This document shows positions 36,401 through 51,400 of a stretch of 64,000 nt of DNA, one piece after another. The stretch spans positions 80,362,254-80,426,253 of the forward strand of contig NC_089826.1 in assembly GCF_035046505.1 (NCBI RefSeq). The letters are read 5' to 3'. A program made the position numbers and the translations under genes. The stretch comes from Tiliqua scincoides. Taxonomy: Eukaryota; Chordata; Lepidosauria; Squamata; Scincidae. The notes beneath the pieces were generated by a model. It saw nothing but the letters and a program-made list of their open reading frames with translations. It was not told the DNA's origin and ran no database searches. The first letter of the stretch is position 1. Every line of letters begins with the position of its first letter.

Positions 36401-39400
36401 CCCTCCCACATTTGCGGACCTGGTTTCTGCGGTTTCAGTTGGTCACAGTTCGCAAATGCCCCATCATGCAAATCCCGCCCTGCTGTGCTCAGAACTCTCC
36501 TGTCTTGTTTGCAGAACTCCTGTCTTCCTCTTGCTGTCCACTTCCTGTTGGTTTCGCACTCGGGACACATCTCTCTTCCACTGCAGCCCTCCAAGCCACT
36601 TCCTGTTAGCTTCTGCCCTGAGAGATAAGTCATGAGCGTGATACTAACAGGAAGCAGGCAGCGAGAAGGAGATTGGAGATGGTGACAAGAGGGTGGCAAA
36701 CAACACAAATGTCACGTAGTACCTAGATTCCCTTGAGGTGCAACACTAAGACCAGTTTAGGGTTTGCTGCCATCCACAGTTCTGGGGATCTAAGGTGCAG
36801 CAGAAATGTATCCCCCAAGGATATAGGGGGACTACTGTATTTAGAATTCAGATGTATAACTGTTACCTGGGCAAACCTGTGCATTTTCTAGCATTTATAC
36901 TGACAGCAAAAAGTTTTGTTGCACAACAAACACACATCAAGCCTAAACCTGCATCAAACATAAAGTACATATGGAAACATTAAAAAAAAAAACTAAGACA
37001 AATTTCAGGCTATCAAAAGGGGGGGAGGCAAAAACCTGCATGTCTAATAACAAGTGCAAAGATGGTTTAATGCTGTACCTCCTGTTCTTGTTGTAGCTGT
37101 TCTTGAAAGAAAGTCCACTGCTTTTGTCTGCAGCTTTCTGATTTCTCCAGTTGCAAAGCCAAGTCTTCCTGCATTTCTTCTTTCAGAAGTTCACATTCTC
37201 CAGGTGACAAGCCAGTAGCAACAGGAAGAGTCTGAAGGAATAACTGAGCAACCAAGTCCTCCAAAGTGTGGGAGTATCTGGAATACAGATTCTGGAACAG
37301 ACAAGTTAAGAGACCAGTTTTATAGCATTACATATATATCCATTTGCCATCAATCAATACCTAGTTATTAATTATTATTATTATTATTATTATCATTCAT
37401 ATTCCTTAATCAATCTTTTCAGCCTCCCCATCCTTACCCTGGGCAAATACACACTATCAGTACCCTCAAAAATGTGCCTTATCAATTCCTCCTATAATAT
37501 GCATAGCCCAACGTGCTTGTAAAACTACCCAAGATGCATTCACAAAAGGTCAAATGACAATATGGAGATTCCTCGAGATAAACTTTAATACAGTAGGTAG
37601 GTAAGAGGCAGCCCCCTTATTCAAGATCTTGGTTAATAAAATAAAAGAAGTTACAAGTGAAATAGACGAGTAATGTGAATCAGCTTCTCATTCGCTTATG
37701 ATGAATTATATGCACCGTTATGGTTTGCTACCCTCACTGCGACCAGTGGTATATCTAGAGGTGGTGCAAAGCACTAAATTTTGCAGGGAGCCTCATCACA
37801 AAAGCACTAAGTTTTGCAGGGAGCCTCACCGCAGCATGCAAGCGTCCTCTCCCCCTCCCCTTCAGAGCCGTTCCAGAAAGTGTGAGCAAAACCGAACCGC
37901 TTGAAATGGTTCCAAAGGTGAGGGGGTGCTTATATGCTGCAGTGAGGCTCCCTGCAAAACTTAGTGCTTTGCACCCCCTCTAGCTATGCCAGTGACTGTG
38001 ATTAATCTGGTCTGGTCAGGCAGAGGGTCTGGCCTGGAGGGTAGAGCCGTTGTTAAGCCTGAAGACCGCATCTGAAGGTCGCCAATCCAAGAACACCAGA
38101 AGCTTCCATGCATGGTGAGACTTTGAAGCTGATGAGCTGAGCTGAGCAGGAAGCTGGCTGCAGCTGTTTCTCAGTGTGGGAGGCAACATGGCCAGAATGA
38201 AGATCAGATCAAAAAAGATCCACCTGGAAAGCAGTGTGTTCTTGAAAGACAGAACTTCCTTGTTTGTTGTAAAAATGCTCTCGGGGGTTGAGAGAAAGGC
38301 TGCCCCTGTAACCCTAACCCTAAGGCTGGGTGTCTTGAAGTTGGACAGACTAACAGCCCAATCCTACTGAAATCCCTGCATGGTGAAGCTGCGGAACCAG
38401 ACCAGCCTCTGCTGCATCCTATGGGGGAGCTTTGGCTGCTAGAGGTCTCCTTGGGGTAAGGGAACATTTATCCCCTTGTCCCAGGATGAGTCCCAGCAGC
38501 AGTTATGGCTCAACCTGGACCTGAGCCAGTGGAGTTGATCTGTGCTGGCAGATCAGGCTCAGGAAGGGGGTCTGGATTCGGTGGGCACTACTGCACTTGC
38601 CCCCCTCCCAGGCCCAATCCACCCCACCTTGTTCCACCCTTCCTGCCAGTGTGCTTGTGCTGCCACAAACACACAGTTCACCAGCTCTAGTCTTGAATAG
38701 GATTGAGCCATAAGGTTACAATTCAAAGTTCACTTGTTAGGGAGTAAATGCGGTGGGGGTTAAGCACTAGGCTACCCAACCCACCATGTGGCAGGTGGCG
38801 TGCTGGCTGGGTAGCCAGGAGCGGGGGCCGGCAACTTGCTGAGGTTAGCAAGGCCAAGAGGTAAGCCAGAACTTATCTGACAACACTTGTAGATGAGGAT
38901 GGCTGTTGAGCCCCGTGGCTGGTTCGAGCAAAGGCTTACACAAGATTTTTCAGTGTGGGTCTGCACTGGCCGGTTGCCTTGACCCTTCAGGGTTGGCGAA
39001 CTCAGTCCTTGATTGAGTGAAACCTTGAGCCAGGATGTGATGCCCAATTGGGTCAGGGGAGGTAGATGGCCAGTGCCATTTTCCCCAAGCAATTAGATGC
39101 CAGAACACTTGGGAGCTTTAGATAACACCAGAACCAGGGGACATCCACTAAAATTGAGTGTTGGGAGAGTTAGAACAGACAAAAGAAAATATTTCTTTAC
39201 TCAGCGTGTGGTTGGTCTGTGGAACTCTTTGCCACAGGATGTGGTGATGGCGACTGGCCTGGACGCCTTTAAAAGGGGATTGGACAAGTTTCTGGAGGAA
39301 AAATCCATTACGGGGTACAAGCCATGATGTGTATGCGCAACCTCCTGATTTTAGAAATGGGTTATGTCAGAATGCCAGATACAAGTGAGGGCACCAAGAT

Positions 39401-42400
39401 GCAGGTCTCTTGTGATCTGGTGTGCTCCCTGGGGCATTTGGTGGGCCGCTGTGAGATACAGGAAGCTGGACTAGATGGGCCTATGGCCTGATCTAGTGGG
39501 GCTGTTCTTATGTTCTTATAAGTTTTCCCTACTTCAGGTTTGTTGTTTATTCATAAAGTTTCAATAATTCCAAGCCTATGTCTTGCGCGCTTCTTTGAGG
39601 GGTGCCAGTGTAATGTTGAATAAACGAAGTATTGACTATGTTACACAAACCCTCTACTGGGAGATCCAGTCAAGCCGCACCCCACTGTGGCTCAATGGAA
39701 TACAGAAATATATGACACCTTATAGAGATCAGACACAGCCTCACTGATTTCACAGTCACTCTCTTCTTCCTGGGTGCACTGTGCTTTTCTGTGCCGTTCA
39801 GCCATTTCATAATCAGCCTAAAATTGAGAGAACAAAAGAAAGAAAAACTGTGAATATCTCCTTTTGAACAGGGGCAACCATCGTTGGCATATAAAAGTCC
39901 TGAAAGACAAACCCTGATGCATGCCTAAGGTAGGATTTATAAATAAGAAACTGTTAAGATGGAAAAATGGACGTAAATCAGTTACTTTGTGCAAAAGCAT
40001 AAAACAGGGCAGATCTATATTCTTTCTTTTCCCCTATACCTCCTGTGGATGAAGATTCCAGCTTTCTTGACTATAGTTTGTACAGTAATTCTAAACAACC
40101 ACTCAGAAGAGTCAAACATCTTTGTAACAATCACCTTCAGAAATGCATCAAGATTCCTCAGTTCCTGATTTTTGCTGAGAAGGATTTTTCGTTCCTCTTC
40201 CTGAACTTCTTTAAGGCATTCTGTTTTCTTCTTGTGACTTACAAGACACGTCCGGATTAGATCCTTACCCAGTTGGAGACATTCTGCAATATGGAATTTG
40301 TAAAGTTCCTTATTATACCCTCCAAGATACAGATGCATTGTGGGGGGGGGGGGGAGAAAATAGTGGGGAAAATATGGAAATACAATTGTTTAGATTGTCT
40401 AGATCAGTGTTTCTCAAACTGTGGGTAGGGACCCACTAGGTGTGTTGCGAGCCAATTTCACGTGGGTCCCCATTCATTTCAATATTTTATTTTTAATATA
40501 TTAGATTTGATGCTACTGTGGTATGTGACTGCATTTGGGGAAATGTTACAGATTTGTACTTTTAATAGGCTACTATGTATATGCTTTTAACAATAATAGT
40601 AAATGGGACTAACTCCTGGGTAAGTGTGGGTAGGATTGCAGCCTAGGATTATTAAAAATCTTCCTGCATGATGTCACTTCCAGCCATGACATCACTTCTG
40701 GTGGGTCCCAACAGATTCTCATTCTAAAAAGTGGACCCCAGTGCTAAAACCACAGAGAATCACTGGTCCAGACCAGTGATTTCCAACATTTCTCTTCTCT
40801 TGGCACACTGAACTCTATGGTCTTCTCTATGGTCATCAACTCTTGTGATGTCACTTATGGCTTCCAGGAGACTCTTCTGGGTCCGCGGGTCTGTTTCTAG
40901 GGCAACTGTCTGTAGTAACAAATTGTCTGTCCCTCTTCCTCTGTTGGCTTTGCTGTTACTACAGACAGTTGTCCTAGAAACAGAAACACAGGACCCAGAA
41001 AAGCTTTTCAGAGAGTTTCAAATGTTGTGCTCCAAACTCCTGTGGCCACCTGCAGATTTTTTGCAGCACACCGGTTGAAAATCGCTGGTCTGGACTGTCA
41101 GTAATAAAAGAATGAGCAAATAATGTCAGTAAAAGCAAGTGAGAAAATACCAACAGTTTGCACATCCTCAGTACTTACCATCTTCATAATGTTCCATGTG
41201 TTCCCAAAAGGCCTTATGGATGCCTGTTAAAAGCTCCTCCCTTTGTTTCATAATCAGGTTGTTCCTTTTAGTTAACTGATCCAGTGTATTTGATACAGCT
41301 TTGAGTCTGCATTTACTTTCTGACTGTATCTGTGTTTTCAGCGCAAGGGCAATTTTTGCCAGTTGCTCCCAGTTAAACATTCTTTCTTGGACGGCCTGAA
41401 AGAAAAACACATGCAACTCAAAGATACAAGCACATTTAAATAAAACCTGGCTCCATCAAGCTAGCATTTCTGTACCACCCACCCTTCAATGGAACATGAA
41501 GCTGATAAGCCAGTGTGGCAATTTTCCACGCCAACTTGGAAGCATAAGAAAAACGTAGTATCAAAAATATACTGCATTTTTACCTATCTACACCACATAT
41601 GTAAAAATGTAGTAAGTGAAAAGCATTTACACACAGCTCTCTCTATTCATGGATTTGCTACCCATGGACTTGCTTATCCACAGGAAGTAAAACTGCCACC
41701 TAATTCATGAGCTGTTCTCAGCTATCTGCACTCTCTGGCATTCTGAAGTTGCATTGTGCAGCAAAGACCTTCAAAATAGTGCCTGCGAGCCCTTTAAAAT
41801 GGACATAAGAAGCTTCAAACTGCTAGCAGAGAAGTGATCTGCCATTTTGAAGCTTCTCACTGCTACTTTAAAGGGCTCTGTGCCAGATGCGGGCACCATT
41901 TTGAAGGTCTCTGCTGCATTCAACAAGGCGGCAAAGACCTTCAGAAGGCAGCAGAAACTCTCAGCAAGACTGCAAAGACCTTCAAAATAGTGCCCGCAGC
42001 TAGCACAGAGCCCTTTCTGTGGGAAGCTTCAGAATGCCAGTGGATGAGAAGAGATGACACATGGTTTCAGTGTTCAGTAGCAGCCATGCATCCTCTGTCA
42101 GGTGTTCTTCTGCCCTAAATCCCTGAGGAGCCTTGGAGGCCCTTATACCATAAACTCACAGGAAAAGCAACCAGTTTTTCCTGAGCCTCTGGTCAGTATG
42201 ATTCTTTTCCATGCAATAATCTTGGAGGCCTGAAGCCTTTTCGGACGGATAGCTTGGGGCAACAACCTGGTGAGGCATGTCCTGGGCTGGATTCAGTTGT
42301 CAACTTCACAGATAAGCTTCAACTGACACAAATGACACAATCTCTCTTCATGTTAATTTTCAGCACATGCGCTTTACCGTGGCCTGCGCATCCTGCAATT

Positions 42401-45400
42401 TCCTTAATGAGTCTTCCACAGCAATCAGCTTTTCAGTCACGCCCGTCATGATCTTCTTTGCTTTTGTGTTTGAGCACTTGGACTGATCCAGGAAAGAAAG
42501 CAAGACCTGATCTATCTGTTTCCAAGAAGCTTCCATCTGGGAATTAGGAATGGAAAGAAAACATTGGTATTTTAGAATCAGGAAGTTTAATTGCAACAGC
42601 ACATCAAAACAAAACAGAGGTGCTAAAAGGTGAGGAGCAAAATAAGATTCTAGCTCACTCAAGAGGTGCATAGTTTTATGAACTATGACTAAAGCTATAG
42701 GACTATAGAACTAGAGCCCAGTCCCATCCCCTGGCATGCTTTAGTATGTAGCCTGTGGTTGGGGAAGAGACAAGCTGATGACAAACAGGAGGTGAGTAAA
42801 AAAAAACATTTTTACTTACCTCTGCATAAGCCTACAGTCACCTTTGGATCTCCACCCATTTTGGAGGGGAGAAAAAGGGCACAGAGGTTTTGGAAAGGGG
42901 ATAAGATTTGGCTTGGACAACTGCTGTCAGATCTACCTCTGCCTCTCCACCCCCGCCCAGTTCCTCCTTCCACATGCCCTGTTACTCCTCCTCCCTGCCC
43001 AGGAACCACCACCACCCCCTGCTGGCTTCCCTGAACTGAAGCAGGCCACTGGCCACAGCTGGAGGCTGCCAGTGCTGGCACCTCTTCAGGGCAATGGATC
43101 AAAATTGGCTGGCAGCAGAGCACTCCATAGAGGGACATTGTCCTGCTGCTGTAAACGGCATGTTAGCATTGGGCTGTCACGGGCTCACATGATACACTGC
43201 AGAAGCACAGAAAGGGTGCTTCCAGGCTTTGATCCACCTAACAAGCATGGCGTAAGGAACCTTGAAAACCTCTGAAGAGCCCCATGGTTCTGTGGAACAC
43301 CATGTGAAAATTCCTGGTGTACAGCATATCTTCATCCATTCATAGCTTCTGAGACTACCTGAAATATGTTGAATACAGCAGCTCAATTAAACTATCAAAG
43401 AGTGCAGAAAAAAGTAGGCAAAAAAGCACCCAGGGGATGGAAATCTTCACTGTTCTGGACAGGAAGAACTGCATGTATGGGTGAGACAGAAATCCCCAAA
43501 TAAAATAAACTATCCAAACATTATCCATCCTGCCACACAGCTCCAAAGAGGTCCTAGGGGTGCTTAATATTTTAGCATCAAGCAGCAATTTAAACAGCGC
43601 AATACAGTTCATCATCAAGTTTAGACAGAGCTTCTTGGAATTATGCTCCAAGCGGAAATCAGTGGCAGACTTTAACGTCCCAACCAAAGCAGAAACAGAT
43701 TTCATTACCCATGGAATTTGGTACTCGCGGGGTCCTGAAATGGATCCCTGTGGAAACTGAGGGCCCGCTGTAAACGAATAAACAGAACCTGACTCATTTG
43801 CTATCCCCACGTCACAGGCAACTTTGGGGTTACCACGAAATTGCTAGAAAGAAAACGGATACATACATTATTCACAATATGATCAGAATAGTCCCTCTCT
43901 TTCCTTTCTAGATCATCCAGGGTTTGATACTCAGACTCGCGAGTTCCAGACATCTCAGCATTCAGGAGTCTGGACTTGAGTTGGTTGTGCAATTCTTCAA
44001 ATGCCTGTAAGGGAACAAAAAAGGCCTCAAGAACTAAGAGGGGGGATGACTATATGGAGTCATTGAAATTGATAGAACCAGGATGAGCCATTTATTTTGC
44101 ACCCCAAACACACTTCTGACCCAGACAGGGGAGGACAATATCTGGAATGAAGCATTCCAACCCAGGTTCAACAGCACTTCCCTCCCCACCAATAGTAAAA
44201 CCCAGTTCCATAAAATCATATTTTGTTTTGAGGGTAGCATCCTATATCCTTGTCCCTTCGAGATGATCCACCTGCATCCTCCTCTCCATGGGAGATTTTA
44301 CTTTGGCTTCTTTACACTGTTGAGAGGATCTTGGGGCAAAATGGACCGGGAGAGCCATCATGAGGAAACAGTATCTCACAGATTGACAGAAATGTATACA
44401 GGACCCTGACAATCAAACAGCCAATCCTAACTAAATTCCCACATGGTGATGGGTGCAAGATACGCGGCATCTGGAGGTCTCCTCGGGGTTAAGGGACATT
44501 TGTCCCCTTGCCCCAGAAGTCACAATGGGACAACTCAAAATCGCTGGTGCAGGTCCAAGTTGATCTGCACAGACAGATTGGGTCCAGAAAGGGTGATAGG
44601 ATACAGCATGCACTGGTCCTGCCCCCTCCTGGGCCCAATCCACCAATCCTGCCCCTCCCCACTATTCCCTCTTCCCCTGCGCCATGCTTACCTGGTCTGG
44701 TGGGCGTTCCTGCAAGCACTGGTGTTCCCACTAGCTAGAAGCGCTGTTGCAAAATGCTTGACATTGCTTGTGCAATAGCACACACCAGTGGAACACGCGT
44801 TCCACCACTGCAGAAGTGCTGTGGCAAAGAACTATTCTCTCAATTATCAAAGCAAAACAACAACAACAACAGTATTTATATACCGCTTTTCAACAAAAAG
44901 TTCACAAAGCGGTTTACAGAGAAAATCAAATAACCATCCTGATGACTTGAAGTGCTCCTGAGGTCTGTCCATTTTGAAACTGTACTGGTGCATTCTGTTG
45001 CAGCTTTTGACGAAGGCTTTGCCACCTACCCATTTAGGCAGGCACAGCATGTAAGTCTTGCAAAAATGGACTTCTAAAAGACCTACAATGGAATCATTCT
45101 AGAAAACGTGGCTTAGGAACTACTAGGGAGACAGCCATTCAAACTCCTGATGGCCGTGACTCAGCCACCACTATAACATCGCCAGGCTGGACTACATCCA
45201 GGCTGAGAAATCTAACAACCACCTGCTTAGAAGGCCAACTTTAATCAAGGATGCATCTGATGCCAGGAAAAGCTGGTGCCAACTCTGTTGATCACTCTTC
45301 TGTGTGCACACAATTTGCAACCACAGATTAGTGTGTTGGCTTTATGATGCAAATAGGAGGTAGGGGCAATGACTGTAAACATAAAAAAAACTGTAGTGAA

Positions 45401-48400
45401 CTTGAACTAATAGGGATTTGCTTTGTCTCTCTCCCTCCTGCTCTCCTTCCTGAGGCAGGGCTTTAAAAAAGTTCAGTACAAGCAAACAGCTGCTTACTGC
45501 AGCAATTCTTACTCTACCTTATATAGAGTAGGCATCTATTTTCAGACAGCTGGAAATAACTTACAGCAGTGTTTTTCAACTAGTGGTACTTCTACCACCA
45601 GTGATACTTGAGGTGTTGTCCAGTGGTATGTGTTGCTCCCATGGGACACTCGCCACCTGGCAGCGAGGCCACAACATGAGTGGTAGAAGGCTTGGCTGGC
45701 AGAGCTTCAGTGCACAGTTTTCATGTGCTTGAAAAAGTCCACCTGCTCACCCTGAGTCTCTTACCAAAGTCTGGTAAGACTTTGGTCATTTGGTGGGCCG
45801 CTGTGAGATACAGGAAGCTGGACTAGATGGGCCTTTGGCCTGATCCAGTGGGGCTGTTCTTATGTTTGTAGCATTGTATCTAGCCTCCCAGGCTGGAAGT
45901 AACTGGCAATTACCACTTCCTACAGCGGTACAGTAGCACACTATACAGAGTCATGTTTTGTGATGCTGTCATTCGGGTTGTGCTACTGGAACACAAGACT
46001 GATGATAGGATTGGGCTGTTCAAGTGCAATACTATACATGTGTATTAAGTCACATTGTATCTAATGAATTGCAGCCCTGGTTGTAGTTCTTGAAGGTTCT
46101 ATTTTTTCACTGGGAATCAGTGCTAATATGAGGTGTGTGTATCAAGCAACATGCTAGAAGCATCAGAAAAAGCAGGTAAGTATCATGGCCAGCCCAAACA
46201 TTTGGTCACCTGAAACAGCTGCCTCGGGCCACAGATTGGCTGTGAGCACAACCTCTACCCACCCACTACTCCTTCCCCTCCTCCCCTAACTTTGTTCTCT
46301 GATATTATTGCAAATGAAGGTTTTAAAAATAGGTAAACAGGGACCATTAATATGGCTAAGTGCAAACGTCTGGTATCCTTTGCAGATTGGTCTGTGTTAA
46401 TTGTCTGTGGGACAAGAGACCATTTGTCCCCAAAATGTGGCAAGTTAGGGTTTAAGTAAGAGTTCAGAAAAAAAAAGTCTCCATGTTTGGTCATTTCAGA
46501 CCCATCAAAAAGTGGGACTAATGGAGAAGTTTCCATCTACTGATTTATCAAGTGCAGAATATACTTACAGTTTCCTGTGTGCAAAGGATGCTCTGGTACA
46601 AGTCTTCAGGGATCTTCTTTTTAAGATAAAAATTGGCTACATACATTCTAAAAATATGAACAAGTGCCTGTTTTAAAAGACAAAACAGACAGGAATGTGA
46701 TAAAGTGGCCCTAACCTATTTCATATTATCACCAGTATCAGTCCAGTGGTAATGTATGGATAGGTTTTACAGCACTGGGCATTTTATCAGTCAAAACAAT
46801 TTGAGATGCAGTTAGGACTCAGTCAAGTGCACAATGGAAGGGATTCTATTTGTAGCTCCTGTTCCACCCCCCAAAATATCCTGGGCCGATCACAGCTCAA
46901 ATGAGCACAAGTTAAAATGCACCTACCACATATTTCTCTTTCCTTAGTTCTGCATCCAGAAGATGAAGATTCTTTAAAAAGAGGCTGTATAAGCACATTT
47001 TTACATCAAATCTAAAAAGGTCAATAATACGTTTTATTAATCACACGTCTACTGTAACACTACAATGACTGAATAAAAAAAAAGGCAAAACTATTAAATA
47101 AAATTGCTGATTGTGGGTCTAACCCCTATAGTCTTGAAAATCTTGAATTAATCACCTCCAATAGAGATGGGGAGGGTCTCGTCACTTATACCCAGCATCT
47201 CCCAATATCAGTCCAAATGTGATTCACTATTAGTTCATGTTAATAGTATACTAAAGTCATTATTACTAATAAACTTAATACGATTCATAGCTCAATCTTA
47301 TCTCTTGCCTCTCCCGCTGGTGTAGCCATGCCTCTTGCCCTGCAATAGTTCTCCTCGGACCTGTGCCAGCAATTTCACTGGCTCAAGCTAGTGCTTGATG
47401 GAGGATAGAGGATAGAAAAGGGGCAAGGAGGCGACCACCAGAGGGGCTAGAATCTAGCGTGTGCCATTGCCACTGGATCCACCTCTTCCAACAGCCTAGC
47501 CACCCCTGTTCTCTCACTTCTCCACCCAGTTTTGCCCACTCTCTGTCCCTTTTCCAGCTCCGGCCTACACAAGAGCTCTAGGAATGATCCTTCACATGCC
47601 TCCCCAAAGCTCAGGGGGAGAGCAGAGAATTGTCCTGGAAGGTGTGCTATATTTTGAAGGTAAAGTTCAATTCAGGGACAAGATCTTGACTCATGAGGGA
47701 GGAGTCTGAAGACCACATATTTTTGAGTAGCCACCAATGACAGCCAAAATCTGTTGAACCCTGAATATAACCTGTCAGACTTACACATCACATGTCAGCA
47801 CTTCCGGAAAAGTGATCACTTTGAGGAAGGCCTGGTCCTGGTATCTGTCATCGCTTGCTGCAGAATGTATTGTGGTGGATGAAGCACCATCCTCTTTTTC
47901 TCTCTGACTAAGGGATTCAAGGCTGCTTGAAGTGGTCACTTCCAGAATTTGATTCGGCAGAACAGCCTGCTTTGGATTTTCATGCAGTGATGGGTTGGAT
48001 GAGCCGTCTGCAAGGGGCTTTGGTTAAGGACAAATTTTCCAATTAGTAGATCACAAAAGCTTCCCCCTCCCTTTTATAACATGACACCCTGCAGTTGTTC
48101 CTCCACTTATAGGCTAATGCCCAGTGTGGCCAGCCTCTGACACCACCCTTGCCAAACGTGTCTTGCTTCAGACAAATGCTGTAAGTACAAAGCTTACAGC
48201 CTGCAGCCTAAAAGGGACACTAAGAGCAAACAGGAAGCAGGAAGTTAATGTCTGCTCTTAGAGCCAGCGGAGGAAGAGGGACTGACAACAGATGGTTGCC
48301 CTAAAAACGGAGCCACAGAACCAGGAAGAATCTCCTGGAAGCTGAAAGTGACATCACAAGGAAAGACCATAGAGGTCAGTGCGACATGTGAAGAAAAATA

Positions 48401-51400
48401 TTGAAAATCGTTGCTGTACATTCTTTCTTTCCTTCCCCCCCCCCCCCACTAAAATACCAATTCCCCCTAAATGTGTCATGACCTGGGCCAAAGATCCTTT
48501 AATGTGCTTCTTTGGGGTACATATGTAGGTCCACACTCATGTTTCTGAGCAGGTGCGGTAACAGCAACCCATGAAAATGAACTTCCTTTTCCACTTTAAG
48601 CCTCTGATGGGCTTGGATTGAGAACCAAGTTATTTCCTAGTGAAGCCAGCTCATTTCTAGTTGCAACTGTCAAGGATTTAAAGCAGTTGCTAACAAAAAA
48701 CATACCTCAGTTTCAACTGATTACCTATAATGACATTTCTTCCATGTTAATTCCCTTCAGGCTACTTTTATGTTCAAAAGTGTGCCCCCCTTTTTTTCTG
48801 TGACATTGTCACAGAAAAGTTAAAAAGTCTTACCCTGAATTTTTGATTGATTGGATAGATGACTTTCGCTTTTATGGCAAATTCTGTAACAAAAGTGTCC
48901 AAAGGGGGCTGACTTTCCTGCAAAGAAAAAGAATACAGGGAAAAAAATTACTCTCCCTCATTTACTGTGTTTCTCAACCAGTGGTACTCGAACCACTAAT
49001 GGAACTTGAGGTGGTGTCTGGTGGTACATATGAAACGCCCAGACCCTGCCACCTGGCAGCAAGATCAACCAAGCAGTGCAACAAGCAGCAGTAGAAGCTT
49101 TGCAGGCAGAGCTCCAGCTTGTGCGTTTCACATGATCAAAAAAGCCCTCCTGAGACTCTTACTGGTGTTTGTTGTGTTGCATCTGGCCTCTCAATCTGGA
49201 AGTAACTGGCAATGACTCATAGCCAGTTACTTCTGGTGGTATTTCCACTAGGTGGACCATGCGACATGGTACGGCAGGGGACAAACGTTAAGAAATGCTG
49301 GATTAGAAGGCTCACAGATTATGAGCTGCCTGCTAGCCTTATACCATAACTAGTATCCAAAATAAAAAGCAATGTATCTAAGACACAGAAAAGGTCAAAT
49401 TCCCCTCCCTGCAAGGAAAATACTAGCTCACACAGTTGCAGCATGTAGAATTCTGATACCCTTGGTGTGACATGAAACCTCCTGTCTGTATGTGACAAGG
49501 CTTCCCCTACATCAAAATGTTCTTAATATGCACTGTTACTAAAGAGTGAAACAATTATTTCAAGAACCACAATGAAATAGCATAATATACAGGTCTTGCC
49601 TGATTCCGGAACCCCCAGTGGATTAAAAAAATCCGTGGATATCAAATCAGTGGAAAAATAAAGACTCACTTCCAGGTTTCTTGCTCCTCTGTTGTCACCC
49701 CAGAATGGTATTGTCACCCCAGAATTGGTATAGACCGACTGGGGTATTGCCACCCCAGAATTGATATAGACGCTATACTACGTTCAGTCACTAGATAGAG
49801 TGAATAATAGAATTTAATGGAATGAAATTATAATTATTTAACAGCACAAACATAGGAAATTGGATTTTGGTGCTATTTTCCTTGTTACAAGGCATTTAAA
49901 GGTGGACCTCGGTATCAGTGGTGAGTCAAATCAGTGGATATCAAATCAGTGGTTAAAAAGCACAGAGGTCTCACGTGTACATTCATTTGGACATTACATA
50001 TTTTTTGGGAGGGGAGGGGGAACTGGGAATGTGGTAGGTTTGCACAAGATATTGCCAAACTCTCTAACAGGAAAACAAAAACCAGAAAGAGTTCTAAGCC
50101 ACGATTACATCTATGGAAACTTCACACCTGCTCAAGAATCTGTGATTTAGTACTATTTAATATCTAGTGATTATTATCAATAGTTTCACTTCATTTTTGA
50201 AAAATGAATTCTTACTCAGTTGGGCTTTAACCAGTAATGGTGGCATAGCTGAGGGGACAGCTTCATACGGCTCCATTTTGCCGCCACCCCCCCCACTGGG
50301 AATGGCTCCGAAGGGAGAGGCCGCTTGCCCGCTGCGCTGAGCCTCCCTGACAGGCTAAGCACTCCGCCTCCCCAGCTACGCCAGCGACCAGTACCTGTAA
50401 CATCTGAAAAAATTGCCCAAGTTCTCATACCATTTCTGTGGCCATCCCAGTGACTGTTCCCTTTTTTTCTGGTAACGGATAATCTTCGCAAAGATGATCT
50501 TCTGTCTCAGAGTGATCACCTTCCACCAGTCTTTGGGAATCATCCTGCTGGAACACCCAAGGCAAGGCTGTTTTTATGAACAAGAAACCACAAATGCATT
50601 CATCAGAGCGACAGATTCGAAGGCCTCTTCACTTATCTCTGAATCCAGGCAATTAGATGAGAATGATGCTCATTTAGGAGTTCAATATTGCTCAGATAGT
50701 GAGCGCACAAATTCTGAAAGTGTTTCAAAACCCTTGAGTTCTTCAGTGTTATAGAAAAAAATCACAAGAGAGGTTGTTCATCTGAACATTTTGCTGATGC
50801 ACACTTTGCATATAACTTGTATATAAACATGGAGCTGACAGCATATCACTTTGTACTTGAAGAAGGACTCAGATTTCAAGTATAAACACCAGCATTTTAC
50901 TGTGTTCTTTTCAGTGTTGAGTATTCCATGTTTACAGTGTATGTTTGAAGACTTTGTTTCTAATATTACAGTCACTTCTCATCAGACCAGTTTCCCAGGA
51001 ACATGTTTTGAGGCATACAACTCGTCTTTTACGCATAAACAGAAAGACGAAAGGCTGTTTCTAAATGACAAAACAAAAAAAGGACATACAGAGTGGTGTA
51101 GCTAGATGGGGTGCTAAGCACTAAGTTTGGCAAGGAGCCGCACTGGGGAGGGAGAAGAGCAAGTTCAGGATTGCACTGGCTGTCTCATTCCTGATCCCCA
51201 GATGTTCAAAGTGTCACTTGCACAGAAGCCGTTTCCTGAGGCCACACACAATTGACCCCTTCCATTTTGCAGGATACAGACTGGATGCACGAAGGACGTA
51301 TACAGGAGGAGGTTCTGTGCTGGTGGCAGCTTGAAGTCCTGAGGTTGGGAACAGGGCTGGTGCATGTGACCCCACCCTCCTCATTCTCCACAACAGCAAC

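Larger units (their letters stand above)
44005..46568. other. EVC intron 6, no gene
   Basis: Besides the L2 tail, the CR1 stub and a hAT stub at 45566, a decayed Harbinger-like copy lies at about 44415-44780. The remainder is unassigned. Confidence 0.4.

Noticed and set aside
38308-38326. Telomere-like taaccctaaccctaa
   Set aside because: Only about two and a half units; too short to claim an interstitial telomere.
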